Shown: positions 16,766-25,519, counted from the stretch's first letter. The stretch is DNA of 42,043 nt from Candidatus Krumholzibacteriia bacterium (GCA_025453655.1 JALOPX010000024.1:1-42043); one strand, 5' to 3'. Numbers and translations: made by a program. Notes: a model not told the origin generated them from the sequence alone.

Positions 16766-18103
16766 TCAGAACCTGTAGGAACCCGAGACTATGATCTCCG
16801 TAAAATCCCTCTTTTCCGTGAGGAAACGCGTCTCCCTCTCGAATTTCCCGTAGGTGAGCGCGAGGTCGAGGGCGAGCACCTCGTCGATTATCCCGCCGAT
16901 GCCGAAGGTGAAGAACCTCCTGTCGTCCTTTATCCTGAAGAACTCGTATTCGGTCGCGAGCCCCCAGTTGTCCGGTTCGTCGATGACGTAGGTCATCTCC
17001 TCCATCCCCTTGAGGACGAGGGGCATGCTGGCGTAACCGCCCCGGAGGCTCACCGCAGTCCCGGGCACGGTGAACTCGGCGCCCGCGCCGAACCCGAAAA
17101 CCGGCTCGAGGACGTCGCGCTGCGGCTCCGTCTCGTCGATGAGCCTCAGGTCGTTGTATTCGGTCTGCGAATAATCCGAGTACGACAGGTCCACGGCAAG
17201 AAGGAGATTTTGGACCTCCATCGCCAGCCCTCCCGCGAATTTCATCGGGAGGGTGAATTCGTCCTCGACGTAGTAGGACTGGTCGTCGGTCGTCCAGGGC
17301 GTTCCGTCGGGGAACGTGCCGGTGTAGGAATCGGCGCCGTCGCCGTCGAAGTAGAGTTTCGCCGGGGTTGACATTGTGAGGCCCGCCTTGATGAAGTCGG
17401 TCACCCACATCATGATCCCGAACTCGAGGCTGACCCCGTCGAGATCCGCCGACACGTCGTCGCTATAGGCGTAGCTCGAATCCGATCCGGTCGCCCGAAG
17501 CGATATGTTCTCCTTCAGATCCAGCGATTCATTCCAGAGCACGAGGGTCGCCCCGGCCGAGATTCTCGGAGTCAGCTCCGCTCCGAGCGCAAAACGGTAC
17601 TGATATATGGAACCGGACTGCAGCAGGGAATTGCCGAGCGTCCCGCCGAGGTCGGGCCTGACCGCGTTCCTTACATATTCGATGTCCGAGGTGGCGGCGC
17701 GAAAGACGCCCAGGCCGAAAACGACGTTGTTCCCGTAGGATGAAATCGGCTGAACCATGGCAAGGTGCCCGAAGGAGGTGCTGGAGTTGTCGGTAGAGGC
17801 CCTTATGCCTTCGTATGTGTTCTCGATGCCGGACTGCGCGTGGTGTATCCCGAAGGAAAGTTCCCTGTCGCCGATCTGGGTGAGGCCCGCCGGATTGTAG
17901 AAAATGGCGAACGCGTCATCGCTCACCGCCGTGTAGGCCCCGCCCATGGAAAGGGGGCGGGCCCCCGCGCCCCTGAGGTCGAGCAGCGAAAGCCTGTCGA
18001 GCGAAAGAAGGCCGATTATCTGGGCGTTGACGATTGCCGGCGAAAATGCCAGGATCGCCGCGATCACCGTCGCGGTTCTCATTTTGCCGTGTCTGTGAAA
18101 CAT
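16766..18103 (-). CDS. outer-membrane beta-barrel protein, PorV/FadL-like
   Basis: A 445-residue exported protein. A signal peptide (hydrophobic core ATVIAAILAFSPAIVNA, cleavage likely after Ala27) is followed by GARPLSMGGAYTAVSDD and FYNPAGL, the hallmark of the UPF0164/PorV and FadL-like barrels. Alternating strands run to a C-terminal aromatic residue (SGSYRF), the usual recognition signal for the BAM complex. Relatives include hydrophobic-compound channels and the PorV shuttle of type IX secretion; nothing here selects one. The start at 18103 has GAGGAGA just upstream; Met8 is an alternative. It is read from a near-consensus promoter at 18160-18188, divergent from the TPR gene. Confidence 0.82.
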   Translation of the reverse strand: MFHRHGKMRTATVIAAILAFSPAIVNAQIIGLLSLDRLSLLDLRGAGARPLSMGGAYTAVSDDAFAIFYNPAGLTQIGDRELSFGIHHAQSGIENTYEGIRASTDNSSTSFGHLAMVQPISSYGNNVVFGLGVFRAATSDIEYVRNAVRPDLGGTLGNSLLQSGSIYQYRFALGAELTPRISAGATLVLWNESLDLKENISLRATGSDSSYAYSDDVSADLDGVSLEFGIMMWVTDFIKAGLTMSTPAKLYFDGDGADSYTGTFPDGTPWTTDDQSYYVEDEFTLPMKFAGGLAMEVQNLLLAVDLSYSDYSQTEYNDLRLIDETEPQRDVLEPVFGFGAGAEFTVPGTAVSLRGGYASMPLVLKGMEEMTYVIDEPDNWGLATEYEFFRIKDDRRFFTFGIGGIIDEVLALDLALTYGKFERETRFLTEKRDFTEIIVSGSYRF

Positions 18104-18159
18104 ATTCTCCTCATTTCCCAGGGGTCGCGTTGAATGGCGCCTGTTCCGTACGTATCGAA

Positions 18160-18188
18160 AGTATATTCCGCGGCGGCCGGCGTGTCAA
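18160..18188 (-). promoter_or_regulatory. near-consensus sigma-70 promoter for the beta-barrel gene
   Basis: On the minus strand: TTGACA (complement of 18183-18188, 6/6), 17-base spacer, TATACT (complement of 18160-18165, 5/6). The predicted start is near 18153, about 50 bases before the ATG. It is the best promoter in the window. Confidence 0.7.
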
Positions 18189-18212
18189 CTTCGCCATTAT
18201 CCGGGCGGGCAT

Positions 18213-18241
18213 TTGCCGGAACGGCGCCATTGCATTATAAT
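18213..18241 (+). promoter_or_regulatory. sigma-70 promoter for the TPR/lipoprotein/sigma genes
   Basis: TTGCCG (18213-18218, 4/6), 17-base spacer, TATAAT (18236-18241, 6/6). Transcription would begin near 18248, giving a short leader with GGGAAGG before the TTG start at 18275. Its -35 box lies 24 bases from that of the divergent promoter, so one regulator could act on both. Confidence 0.6.
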
Positions 18242-18274
18242 TAGGTAACCATCGTTGCGAAAGGACGGGAAGGT

Positions 18275-19984
18275 TTGAATAAAACGATCCTGATATTTAC
18301 CCTGCTCTCCGTCATTTGGCGGGCCGACGCGTCCGCCGGAGCCGAAGACGACGCCATGGGATATTATCTTAAGGGGTCGGTGGCGGAAGCGAGGGGCGAC
18401 CTGATGCGCGCCTACGCGTATTATACCGCGGCCGCCCGTGCGGAAGAGGGCAACGAAATCGTGATCTATTCCCTGGCCAGGGTCACCTTCGATCTCGGCA
18501 AGACCGGCGAGGCGCGCGAATTCGCCGGCCGGCTTCTTCAATCCCGCGAATTCGGCTCGAGGGCAGTGCTGCTTCTCGCCGAAGTCGAGTATCGCGAAGG
18601 GAACTCCGACAAGGCGATCGAGCTTCTCAGGCGTGTAATGGACGATGAGGAAATTCCCGGATTCGAAGTCCGGAAGATGCTCGCCAGGATATACCTTGAA
18701 AAGGAGGATATCGCCGGGGCCAAAACGATGCTCGAAGAGGCGAGGAGGCTTTATCAATACGATCTCTTCGTCGATTACAGGCTCGGGTTCATATATGCCG
18801 AGGCGGGCGAGATAGACAGCGCCATCGTTTCCTTCGAGGACGCGATCGAATCCAATCCCGGATTTGCCAACGCTTATACGGCGCTCGCGTCGATGCAGCT
18901 CAGGAAGGGGGACCGCGCGAAGGCGAAGGGGGCCTTCGAGAACGCGGTGGAGCTCGATCCGGAAAACAGGAGCGCCGTCAAGGATCTGGCTGATCTTTAT
19001 TACGAGGACGGGGAGTACGAGAAAGGCGCCGCGCTTCTCGAGGGATTTTACAGGGAGAAGATGCTGGACGAGGAGGGGAAGATAGCCCTCGGCAAGTTTT
19101 ACTACAGGCTGGGCGAGCACGGGAAGGCGCTCGATCTTTTCAAGGGGATGCTCGAAACGCTGGGGGAGAAGCCCCCCATCCTGCGGATCGTATCGGAGAT
19201 CGAGACGGAGATGGGCAATTTCAGGACGGCGGTCGGCTATATGCGAAGGCTGATCGAGCTCGAAAATGATAATTTCAACAACTACATCGGAATGATCCTC
19301 ATCGCTTTCGACCTCGCCGGACCGGTTTCCGGCCCGGACGAGTCGCCGGAACTGTCCAAAGCCGAGGGGAGGTATTTCCTGAAGGAATCGGTCAGGTTCC
19401 ATGACAGGGATTCCGCAGCCGACACCTATATACTGGGAAGCGTTCACAGAAAGGCGGGGGACCTGGAACGCGCGGAGGATTTCCTGCTGCGGGCCGAGGA
19501 GCTGCAACCGGGCGATCAGCGCACCCTGCTCGAGCTCGCCTCGCTCTTCGAGGCGAAGGGCGAATTCGACAAGGCCCTCGAAAGGGTCAGGTTTCTGCAT
19601 GAACGCACGCCGGACGATCCTTCGATAAGCAATTTCTACGGGTATCTGCTCGCCGAACAGGGGAAGGATCTCGATCTCGCGGAGAAACTCCTGGATAACG
19701 CCCTTGCCGCGCAGCCGGGCAACGGTTATTTCCTCGATTCCATGGGCTGGATCAAGTATATGATGGGCGATTACGAAAAGGCCCGCGAGATACTGCTGCG
19801 GGCGCTCTCGATAGTGGGGGACGATCCGGTCATATGGGAGCATCTCGGCGACGCCTGCCTGAAGCTCGATCTCCGGGCGGAGGCGGAAAAAGCCTATTCG
19901 AAATCGGTCTCGATCGATCCGGGGAATCCGGGGGTTCGCGTCAAACTCGAGAAGGTGAGGAATGCGGCCGTCGAAAGCGATTGA
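18275..19984 (+). CDS. exported TPR-repeat protein
   Basis: A 569-residue protein with an N-terminal signal peptide (MNKTILIFTLLSVIWRADASA) and TPR helices over nearly its whole length: clear units near residues 25-60, 100-135, 165-235 and 385-560 (for example GEIDSAIVSFEDAIESNPG, then ANAYTALASMQLRKGDRAK). TPR arrays bind partner proteins, here probably in the periplasm. The start is TTG behind GGGAAGG. The last 23 bases overlap the following lipoprotein gene, so the two are likely coupled. The specific partner is unknown; arrangements like this occur next to outer-membrane lipoprotein genes. Confidence 0.82.
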   Translation: MNKTILIFTLLSVIWRADASAGAEDDAMGYYLKGSVAEARGDLMRAYAYYTAAARAEEGNEIVIYSLARVTFDLGKTGEAREFAGRLLQSREFGSRAVLLLAEVEYREGNSDKAIELLRRVMDDEEIPGFEVRKMLARIYLEKEDIAGAKTMLEEARRLYQYDLFVDYRLGFIYAEAGEIDSAIVSFEDAIESNPGFANAYTALASMQLRKGDRAKAKGAFENAVELDPENRSAVKDLADLYYEDGEYEKGAALLEGFYREKMLDEEGKIALGKFYYRLGEHGKALDLFKGMLETLGEKPPILRIVSEIETEMGNFRTAVGYMRRLIELENDNFNNYIGMILIAFDLAGPVSGPDESPELSKAEGRYFLKESVRFHDRDSAADTYILGSVHRKAGDLERAEDFLLRAEELQPGDQRTLLELASLFEAKGEFDKALERVRFLHERTPDDPSISNFYGYLLAEQGKDLDLAEKLLDNALAAQPGNGYFLDSMGWIKYMMGDYEKAREILLRALSIVGDDPVIWEHLGDACLKLDLRAEAEKAYSKSVSIDPGNPGVRVKLEKVRNAAVESD

Positions 19985-20720
19985 TCTTCTCTGGATGGGG
20001 GCGGCGATAGCCGCGGCGATCCTGATGGAGTCCTGCGCGGCGAGCCGGGCGGGCGACGGGAGCCCGGCTCCGGAGGATGGGGCGGCCGCCGCGCGGCCCG
20101 CCGCCGCGGCCGGCAGGAGGACGATCATCACGGGCAGGGTAAAGATCGATTTCCCGGAATACCGGATAAGGGGAAGCTGCCGGATCGTCAGCGAACCCGG
20201 CGGGGAGGTCCGCATCGATTTCATCCATTCCAGCCTTTTCGGCTCCTACAGGGAGGACGCCACCCTCCATATCGACGGAGAGGGGATAATCCTCGAAGAC
20301 CATGAGAGGGATAAGGTGTGGGCCTCCGATTCGACCCTCGATCTCATGAGAAGAATTTCGGGTTTCGATGCGCGGCCCGACGACCTTTTGTTCGTCCTTC
20401 TTCTCGCCGTTCCGGAATCGACCGGCGAGGGATCGATCCGGGCGCACGGGGGGAGCGCGGCGCCGGGGGCGGCCGGGACCTGGAGAGGGAGGGATATCGA
20501 GCTTTCGAGGGATGAAAGGCACGGAACCCTGCTTTTCCGGCAATGCGCGAAAGATATATCCCTTTGCTATACGGCCAGATATGAGTATAATGACGGCAGA
20601 CGCTACCCGTCCAGGATAGTGCTCGAAAGGGATCCCGGAGGGGAAAGGATCTCCCTGACGGTCTCGGATGTCCGTGAAGAGGAGACGACGGCGCCGCAGG
20701 ATAAAAACCCGGCACCTTGA
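19962..20720 (+). CDS. putative lipoprotein with LolB/DUF4292-like fold
   Basis: A 252-residue protein with a lipoprotein-type signal (WMGAAIAAAILMESC, Cys25 as the likely lipidated residue; the lipobox is imperfect). An Ala/Pro-rich linker follows, then a stretch of alternating strands (ITGRVKIDFPEYRIRGS, GGEVRIDFIHSSLFG, ATLHIDGEGIILED) that resembles the open beta-barrel of LolA/LolB and DUF4292 proteins, which handle lipoproteins or lipids. The ATG at 19962 sits inside the end of the TPR gene with GAAGGTGAGG as ribosome site. The fold assignment is by pattern only; a precise role is not shown. Confidence 0.6.
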   Translation: MRPSKAIDLLWMGAAIAAAILMESCAASRAGDGSPAPEDGAAAARPAAAAGRRTIITGRVKIDFPEYRIRGSCRIVSEPGGEVRIDFIHSSLFGSYREDATLHIDGEGIILEDHERDKVWASDSTLDLMRRISGFDARPDDLLFVLLLAVPESTGEGSIRAHGGSAAPGAAGTWRGRDIELSRDERHGTLLFRQCAKDISLCYTARYEYNDGRRYPSRIVLERDPGGERISLTVSDVREEETTAPQDKNPAP

Positions 20721-20760
20721 AAATGGCCGGAACATATCCATTTCACAGGGGTATCAGCTG

Positions 20761-21432
20761 TTGGAAGACGATAAAACCGGAGATGACGGATTGAACCTGA
20801 ACGAACAACTTCAGGCCGGCAGGGCCCGGATGGGCGAACTGACCGACGAAGAGCTGATACTGAAGGTCCAGGAGGGCCAGAATCAGGCTTATGACATACT
20901 CGTCGGAAGGTACAAGAACAGGCTCTACGCCTATCTTTTCCGCCTTTTGGGCAATGAGAGCGAAGCAGAGGAGTTCGCCCAGGAGACCTTCGTAAGAGCG
21001 TACATGCACGCCGATAAATACAGGACGGTCGCGAAATTCTCGACATGGCTCTATACGATAGCGACCAACCTGGTGCGCAACAGGATAAGGAATATCAAAA
21101 GAAGGCCGAAGATCATCAGCATCTGGTCGGATGATCAGGGGGGGGACGAGGGACGCTGGGTGGAGATAAAGGACGAGGGACCGAGCCCGGAGGACACTAT
21201 GGACAGGAAGAAACTCAACGAGCTTATTCAGGAAGCCATTGGGAGGATCCCGTCCAAATACCGGCCGTCCTTCGTTCTTCGGGAGATAAACGGGCTTAGT
21301 TACGAGGAAATTTCGGCCGCGACCGGCCTTAAACTCGGAACCGTGCGTTCGAGGATAAATCGCGGCAGGACGCATTTCAAGAAAGCCGTGACGCCTCTTC
21401 TGGGCAGGGACATCAGATTCAAGGAGATGTAA
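20761..21432 (+). CDS. ECF-type RNA polymerase sigma factor
   Basis: A 223-residue RpoE-like sigma factor. Region 2 spans YDILVGRYKNRLYAYLFRL, NESEAEEFAQETFVRAY and FSTWLYTIATNLVRNRIR (core binding and -10 recognition). Region 4 is IPSKYRPSFVLREINGLSYEE and GLKLGTVRSRINRGRTHFKK, the helix-turn-helix for -35 recognition. A longer open frame begins at 20668 inside the lipoprotein gene, but its Arg-rich lead has no ribosome site; the TTG at 20761 follows AGGGG by 9 bases and gives a normal length. A damaged anti-sigma gene follows after 2 bases, the usual sigma/anti-sigma order. Confidence 0.9.
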   Translation: MEDDKTGDDGLNLNEQLQAGRARMGELTDEELILKVQEGQNQAYDILVGRYKNRLYAYLFRLLGNESEAEEFAQETFVRAYMHADKYRTVAKFSTWLYTIATNLVRNRIRNIKRRPKIISIWSDDQGGDEGRWVEIKDEGPSPEDTMDRKKLNELIQEAIGRIPSKYRPSFVLREINGLSYEEISAATGLKLGTVRSRINRGRTHFKKAVTPLLGRDIRFKEM

Positions 21433-21434
21433 AG

Positions 21435-22047
21435 ATGAGATGCAAAAAGGCCAGGGAATGCTGGCTGATGAACAGGGACGGACTTCTCGGCGAATCGGGG
21501 AGGGTCAGGCTGCAGCAGCGCATGCCTTTCGATGCTCGAATCCCTCCCGGAGCCTGAGCTGTCCGAGAATTTTGAATGGAATATCAAGCGAAGGATCGCT
21601 CTCGAGAAGGCGGCGGTGATGAGGCAGAGGGCCGGATCCGCCTTCAGCGGCGGCTGGGGGACAAGTTTCGTGTCCGGCGCGGCCGCCATGCTCGTGATCG
21701 CGCTGGCGGGCGCGTGGTTTCTGCTTCGGGACACCGGGCCGTCTCCCGCGCGGACCGGCGATCAGGCCTCGTACCGGTCCGGAACGGTGACGGCGGAGAG
21801 GCCCAACTATAACATCAACTACACGAATACCGGTTATCCAACGGGTATAAAGATGGTTTCGGACGACATGTTCAACGCGGCCCCCGGCGACGGCGGAGTG
21901 AGGCAGATGCCCTTCTCCATGGAGTCGGAAAGGCGCGTCGAATACCTCGTGAAGGAAAACGCGCTGCTCAGGGAATACCTGGAATATTACAAGCGCGAGA
22001 ACATCTACCTGAAGAAACTTCTTCTCCAGAACAGCTCTAAAAGATGA
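21435..22047 (+). pseudogene. anti-sigma factor, frame disrupted within the zinc-binding region
   Basis: The ATG at 21435, behind AAGGAG, opens a typical zf-HC2 anti-sigma start (MRCKKARECWLMNRDGLLGE), but this frame stops at 21555-21557 after 40 codons. The rest lies in the next frame from about 21523 (MLESLPEPELSENFEW onward): a membrane segment (AAAMLVIALAGAWFLL) and a coiled-coil tail (EYLVKENALLREYLEYY) ending at 22047. The HxxxCxxC part of the zinc site, expected between LQQ and MLESL, is missing in both frames. No ribosome site precedes the second frame. A small indel in the gene, or in the assembly, is the simplest reading; if real, the neighbouring sigma factor would lose its normal inhibitor. 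Confidence 0.72.
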
Positions 22048-22083
22048 CCGCTGGATCGCGGGCTCGAAAAGGATCTGTAATTC

Positions 22084-22110
22084 AGGGGCGGCTGAGGCCG
22101 CCCCTTTTTT
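22084..22110 (+). terminator. rho-independent terminator
   Basis: A 9-bp perfect stem (AGGGGCGGC with GCCGCCCCT), TGAG loop, and a six-T run at 22105-22110. It closes the TPR/lipoprotein/sigma/anti-sigma unit and separates it from the DUF4837 gene. Confidence 0.92.
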
Positions 22111-22157
22111 CTTGATGCGGCGGCTCCGAGCCTCTATGTTTATACCGGAGGTGGGAC

Positions 22158-23168
22158 ATGAGATGCCTGAAGATGCTGATATTCCTGTCGTTGCTCGCCG
22201 AGGTTTCATGCTTTCAAGGGTCCTCGATTTCCCCCGTGGGATCGTACAGCGACATCGTGCTGGTCACGGAGACGGGGAAAAGCGGAGGGTTGAACGATTA
22301 TATAATCAGGGAGCTGCAACACCAGCTGGACTATTACTCGAAGATGGAAATCCAGTTCAAGCTGCGGATGATATCGGCAGAGGATCTTGGCGATGAACCT
22401 CCCACCAAGAACATGGTGATATTCGGCGTGGCCAGGCAGGGGGAGATCGGACGGATCATCGAGGGATACATCGGGACCAACGCGGTTAGAAAGGTTCTCG
22501 AGGGGACGAACCATATTTTCAAGAAGATGAATTATCCCGGGCCGGGGCAGCTCACCGTCATCGTGACGGCGTCCTCCCCCGAGAATCTCCGCGCGGTCGC
22601 GGTCGAGAATGGATCGATAATAAGGGATATCATAGAGGAATCGAACAGGGAGAGGCTCAGGGCCAACCTGCTTCTCGACGAAAACACAGCGCTCGAAGAA
22701 CAGTTGAAGGCGAAATACGGGTTCAGCCTGCGCTTGCCTTCGCTTTACGAGTTGAATCAGGAAAAACCGGACATCCCGGGGATCGAACTGGTCAGGATAC
22801 AGCCCCACAGGGGACTTACCGTATCATGGAAACAGTGGACGGGTGGGAGTCTTTCGACGGCCGATTCGACGGCCCTTTACGGGATGAGGGAGGACCTGGC
22901 ATGGAAGATGTACGACAAGGACGTGATGCGACGGGACCTGGTCTTCTTCCATGAAGGTAGCCTCGGACCATATACGGCGGTAAGGATGGAAGGGTATTGG
23001 GAGAACAGCAAGGATGTTTACGGCGGCCCGTTCGTCTGCTTCTTCATTCAGGACCGTATCAGGGCGAGAATCTGGATGGTGGACTGCCTCGTCTTCGCGC
23101 CCGGAATCGACAAGCATACCCTGCTGCGCGAACTGGTATCGGTGGCCGAGACCTTCAGTATAAATTGA
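22158..23168 (+). CDS. DUF4837 family lipoprotein
   Basis: A 336-residue protein matching DUF4837, a family known mostly from Bacteroidetes and relatives and without an assigned function. The N-terminus is a short signal with a possible lipidated Cys18 (LLAEVSC; lipobox weak). Family-like stretches include ERLRANLLLDENTALEEQL with KYGFSLRLPSLYEL in the middle, and YGGPFVCFFIQDR with DCLVFAPGIDKHTLLREL near the end. The ATG follows GGAGGTGGG. It sits just after a strong terminator, so it must have its own promoter; a weak TTGATG-17-TATGTT at 22112-22140 is the only candidate and lies very close. Confidence 0.75.
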   Translation: MRCLKMLIFLSLLAEVSCFQGSSISPVGSYSDIVLVTETGKSGGLNDYIIRELQHQLDYYSKMEIQFKLRMISAEDLGDEPPTKNMVIFGVARQGEIGRIIEGYIGTNAVRKVLEGTNHIFKKMNYPGPGQLTVIVTASSPENLRAVAVENGSIIRDIIEESNRERLRANLLLDENTALEEQLKAKYGFSLRLPSLYELNQEKPDIPGIELVRIQPHRGLTVSWKQWTGGSLSTADSTALYGMREDLAWKMYDKDVMRRDLVFFHEGSLGPYTAVRMEGYWENSKDVYGGPFVCFFIQDRIRARIWMVDCLVFAPGIDKHTLLRELVSVAETFSIN

Positions 23169-23198
23169 CCTTTTGATTCCGGCCCCGGGACCGGACGC

Positions 23199-23226
23199 TT
23201 GACATTTCCCGCTTGATTTTGATAGC
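23199..23226 (+). promoter_or_regulatory. candidate promoter for the TPR-efp-accB unit
   Basis: A perfect TTGACA (23199-23204) with GATAGC (23221-23226) 16 bases later, inside a locally AT-rich gap between the DUF4837 and TPR genes. The -10 match is only partial (3/6). Confidence 0.42.
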
Positions 23227-23282
23227 CTCCGCAATGAAAGTCACTATATGAAGGGACAGGAAGGGACAAGCGAAGGGCGATC

Positions 23283-24260
23283 ATGACAGGCAATCTGGAT
23301 GAGGATATCCGTCAACTTGAGAGGAAATACGGGGAAAACCCCCGTTCGAGGCTGTTCGCGCCGCTTGCGGACGCGTACAGGAAAAGCGGCCGGATAGACA
23401 GGGCGATCGAGCTTTGCGAGGAAGGGCTCGAGAGGTTCCCCGACTATGCGAGCGCCCATGTCATTCTCGGCAAATGTTTCTACGACAAGGGAGCGACCGA
23501 ACGCGCGAGAACCGAGTACGGAAGGGTGCTCGATCTCGATCCCGAGAACATGGTCGCGCTGAAGAACCTCGGGGACATCCTTCTCGGCGAGAACAGGCGG
23601 GAGGAAGCCGCGGCGCTCTACCGCAAATTCCTCGCCATCGACCCGACGAACGAGGAGGTCGGCGGGATACTCAGGGAGATGAAAGCCGAGTTCCAGGCGA
23701 GGAAGATCGATCTTCAGGATGAAAGCAGCATAAGGAAGGCGGAAAGTTCGCGGGAGCTTGCGACAATGACTCTCGCCGGGATCTACGCTTCGCAGGGGTA
23801 CTACAACAAGGCGCTCAAGATGTACAGGGATATCATCGCGTCGGAGCCGGGAAACAGCGAAGCCTCCAGGATGATCGAGAAGCTGGAGTCGATGGTGCGC
23901 GATGCCGAGAAGGAACGCGAAGAGGTTTTCAACGACGAGATACTGACGATATCGGTGGATGACGTCAGCAGGGACATGGCGGAAAATACGTCGGGACATG
24001 GGGGGATCGGGGAGCCGGTTCGGGAACCGCGTCCTGAGGAAGAGGCGGCGGAGCCGGACGAAAGCGAGCGCGCGCGGATCGGGGATCCGGCGCACGACGA
24101 GTCTGAAAAGACGAAAGGCGCGCTTGCCGATCGAAAGGAACCTTCGGAGGATTCCAAGGGAGACGGGCCGGATGCGGGAGGATCAGGATCGCCCGAAGGC
24201 ATCAATCATTTTCAGCAATGGCTCAGGCAGATGCAGGACAGGAACGAAAAGGGCAGATAG
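23283..24260 (+). CDS. cytoplasmic TPR protein with acidic disordered linker
   Basis: A 325-residue protein without signal peptide. Residues 1-215 hold TPR units (RLFAPLADAYRKSGRIDRA, SAHVILGKCFYDKGATERA, NLGDILLGENRREEAAALY, LAGIYASQGYYNKALKMY). Residues 220-305 are Glu/Asp/Ser/Gly/Pro-rich and probably disordered. The last residues, INHFQQWLRQMQD, look like a short amphipathic helix, perhaps a docking peptide. The ATG follows AAGGGCG. The gene lies 24 bases before efp and heads the efp-accB-pilT-accC run. Its function is not known to me; a scaffold role is inferred from TPRs only. Confidence 0.78.
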   Translation: MTGNLDEDIRQLERKYGENPRSRLFAPLADAYRKSGRIDRAIELCEEGLERFPDYASAHVILGKCFYDKGATERARTEYGRVLDLDPENMVALKNLGDILLGENRREEAAALYRKFLAIDPTNEEVGGILREMKAEFQARKIDLQDESSIRKAESSRELATMTLAGIYASQGYYNKALKMYRDIIASEPGNSEASRMIEKLESMVRDAEKEREEVFNDEILTISVDDVSRDMAENTSGHGGIGEPVREPRPEEEAAEPDESERARIGDPAHDESEKTKGALADRKEPSEDSKGDGPDAGGSGSPEGINHFQQWLRQMQDRNEKGR

Positions 24261-24284
24261 GTTCCTGATTCGAAAGGAAACGAC

Positions 24285-24842
24285 TTGGCGGACACAAGCA
24301 GCTTCAGGAATGGATTGATAATGAGGATGGACGGGCAGCTCTATTCGATCGCCGAATTTCAGCACGTGAAACCGGGGAAGGGGGGCGCCTTCGTCAGGAC
24401 GAAGTTGAAGAAGATACCCGAGGGCTCCGTCATAGACAGGACCTTTCGCGCCGGCGAGAAGATAGAGGAGGTCAGGGTCGAAAGGCACAAGTATCAGTAC
24501 CTCTACAACTCGGGCGACCTTTATTACATGATGGACGTCGAAACGTACGAGCAGATCCCGCTGCCGGAGAAACTCCTCGAGGATATCATACCCTACATGA
24601 AGGAAAACACCGAGGTCGCCGTTCTTCTCGACGGGACGACACCGCTCGCGGTGGAGCTTCCCACCTTTGTAGAGCTCGCAGTGGCCGAGACGGAGCCGGG
24701 GCTCAGAGGGGACACCGCCCAGGGAGGTTCCAAGAGCGCCACGCTGGAAACCGGGGCGGTCGTCACGGTCCCCCTGTTCATCAACGCGGGGGATAGGCTG
24801 AGGATCGATACGAGAACCGGGCGATATATTGAACGGGTGTAG
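24285..24842 (+). CDS. efp: elongation factor P
   Basis: A 185-residue, three-domain translation factor that binds between the P and E sites and relieves stalling at polyproline stretches. The tip loop reads [10 protein letters not shown] with Lys32 at the position that is modified in E. coli (Lys34), so this is a lysine-type EF-P; no modifying enzyme is encoded in the window. TTG is the start, with AAAGGA in front. accB begins 2 bases after the stop. efp next to accBC is common in bacteria. Confidence 0.95.
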   Translation: MADTSSFRNGLIMRMDGQLYSIAEFQHVKPGKGGAFVRTKLKKIPEGSVIDRTFRAGEKIEEVRVERHKYQYLYNSGDLYYMMDVETYEQIPLPEKLLEDIIPYMKENTEVAVLLDGTTPLAVELPTFVELAVAETEPGLRGDTAQGGSKSATLETGAVVTVPLFINAGDRLRIDTRTGRYIERV

Positions 24843-24844
24843 GC

Positions 24845-25378
24845 ATGCTGCGTGACAGAATAATGGAACTTGTCTCCCTGCTGAAGAGAGAGGATCTCAG
24901 CGAGATCGAGGTCAGATCCTTCTGGAGCACGATACGGGTAGCCCGGTCGCGCGAAGCGGGAGTCGAAGGAGCCGCCGCCTCGGAGCCTTCTGAAAAGGAA
25001 ACGATATCGACCGTCGTCGACGCCGCCCGTCCCGCGCAGGCAGCCGCGGCGGCGGTGACGGAAAGGGCGAAGGACGAGCCGGCTCCCGTCCCCGAAGCGA
25101 AATCGGGCGACCTTCCCGAGGACCAGCCCGAGGCCGAGCTTATGGAGATCGTTTCCCCGATGGTCGGGACCTTCTACAAGGCCTCGGGTCCCGAGGCCGA
25201 GCCATACGTAAAGGTCGGTCAGCATATAGAGATCGGCCAGGTGATCTGCATAATCGAGGCGATGAAGCTGATGAACGAGATAGAGTCCGAAGCGAGCGGC
25301 ATCGTGCGCAAGGTCCTCGTGAAAGATTCACAGCCCGTGGAATTCGGGCAGCCCCTTTTTCTGATCGAATCGGCCTGA
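24845..25378 (+). CDS. accB: biotin carboxyl carrier protein of acetyl-CoA carboxylase
   Basis: A 177-residue carrier. An N-terminal helical part (MLRDRIMELVSLLKRED) is joined by an Ala/Pro/Glu linker (about residues 40-95) to the biotinyl domain, with the biotin site EAMKLMNE (Lys141) and SPMVGTFY at its start. It carries CO2 from the biotin carboxylase (AccC, encoded at 26666) to the carboxyltransferase, which is not in this window. Starts two bases after efp. Confidence 0.95.
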   Translation: MLRDRIMELVSLLKREDLSEIEVRSFWSTIRVARSREAGVEGAAASEPSEKETISTVVDAARPAQAAAAAVTERAKDEPAPVPEAKSGDLPEDQPEAELMEIVSPMVGTFYKASGPEAEPYVKVGQHIEIGQVICIIEAMKLMNEIESEASGIVRKVLVKDSQPVEFGQPLFLIESA

Positions 25379-25406
25379 TAATTGCTCCCCATATCCAGGA
25401 CGCAGT

Positions 25407-25437
25407 TTGACAAGCAATACCAGTACGCGCGTAACTT
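25407..25437 (+). promoter_or_regulatory. candidate promoter in the accB-pilT gap
   Basis: A perfect TTGACA (25407-25412) lies in the 141-base gap before pilT; the best -10 options around 25431-25437 (GTAACT/TAACTT) are poor. An imperfect GC-rich inverted repeat (AACGCGGCC near 25468 against GGCCGCGCGCGTT near 25485) follows in the leader. The gap is the largest within this gene run, which suggests that pilT-accC can be transcribed separately. Confidence 0.3.
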
Positions 25438-25519
25438 TAACTAAACACAGAGGTTGGCAAACGCGGCCGGCGGATGTAGATGGGCCGCGCGCGTTAACTC
25501 CAAAAGAAGGGCATTGCAA

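Noticed and set aside
18197-20224. A 675-codon minus-strand frame opposite the TPR protein
   Set aside because: The plus strand has promoter, ribosome site, signal peptide and repeats; the antisense frame has none.
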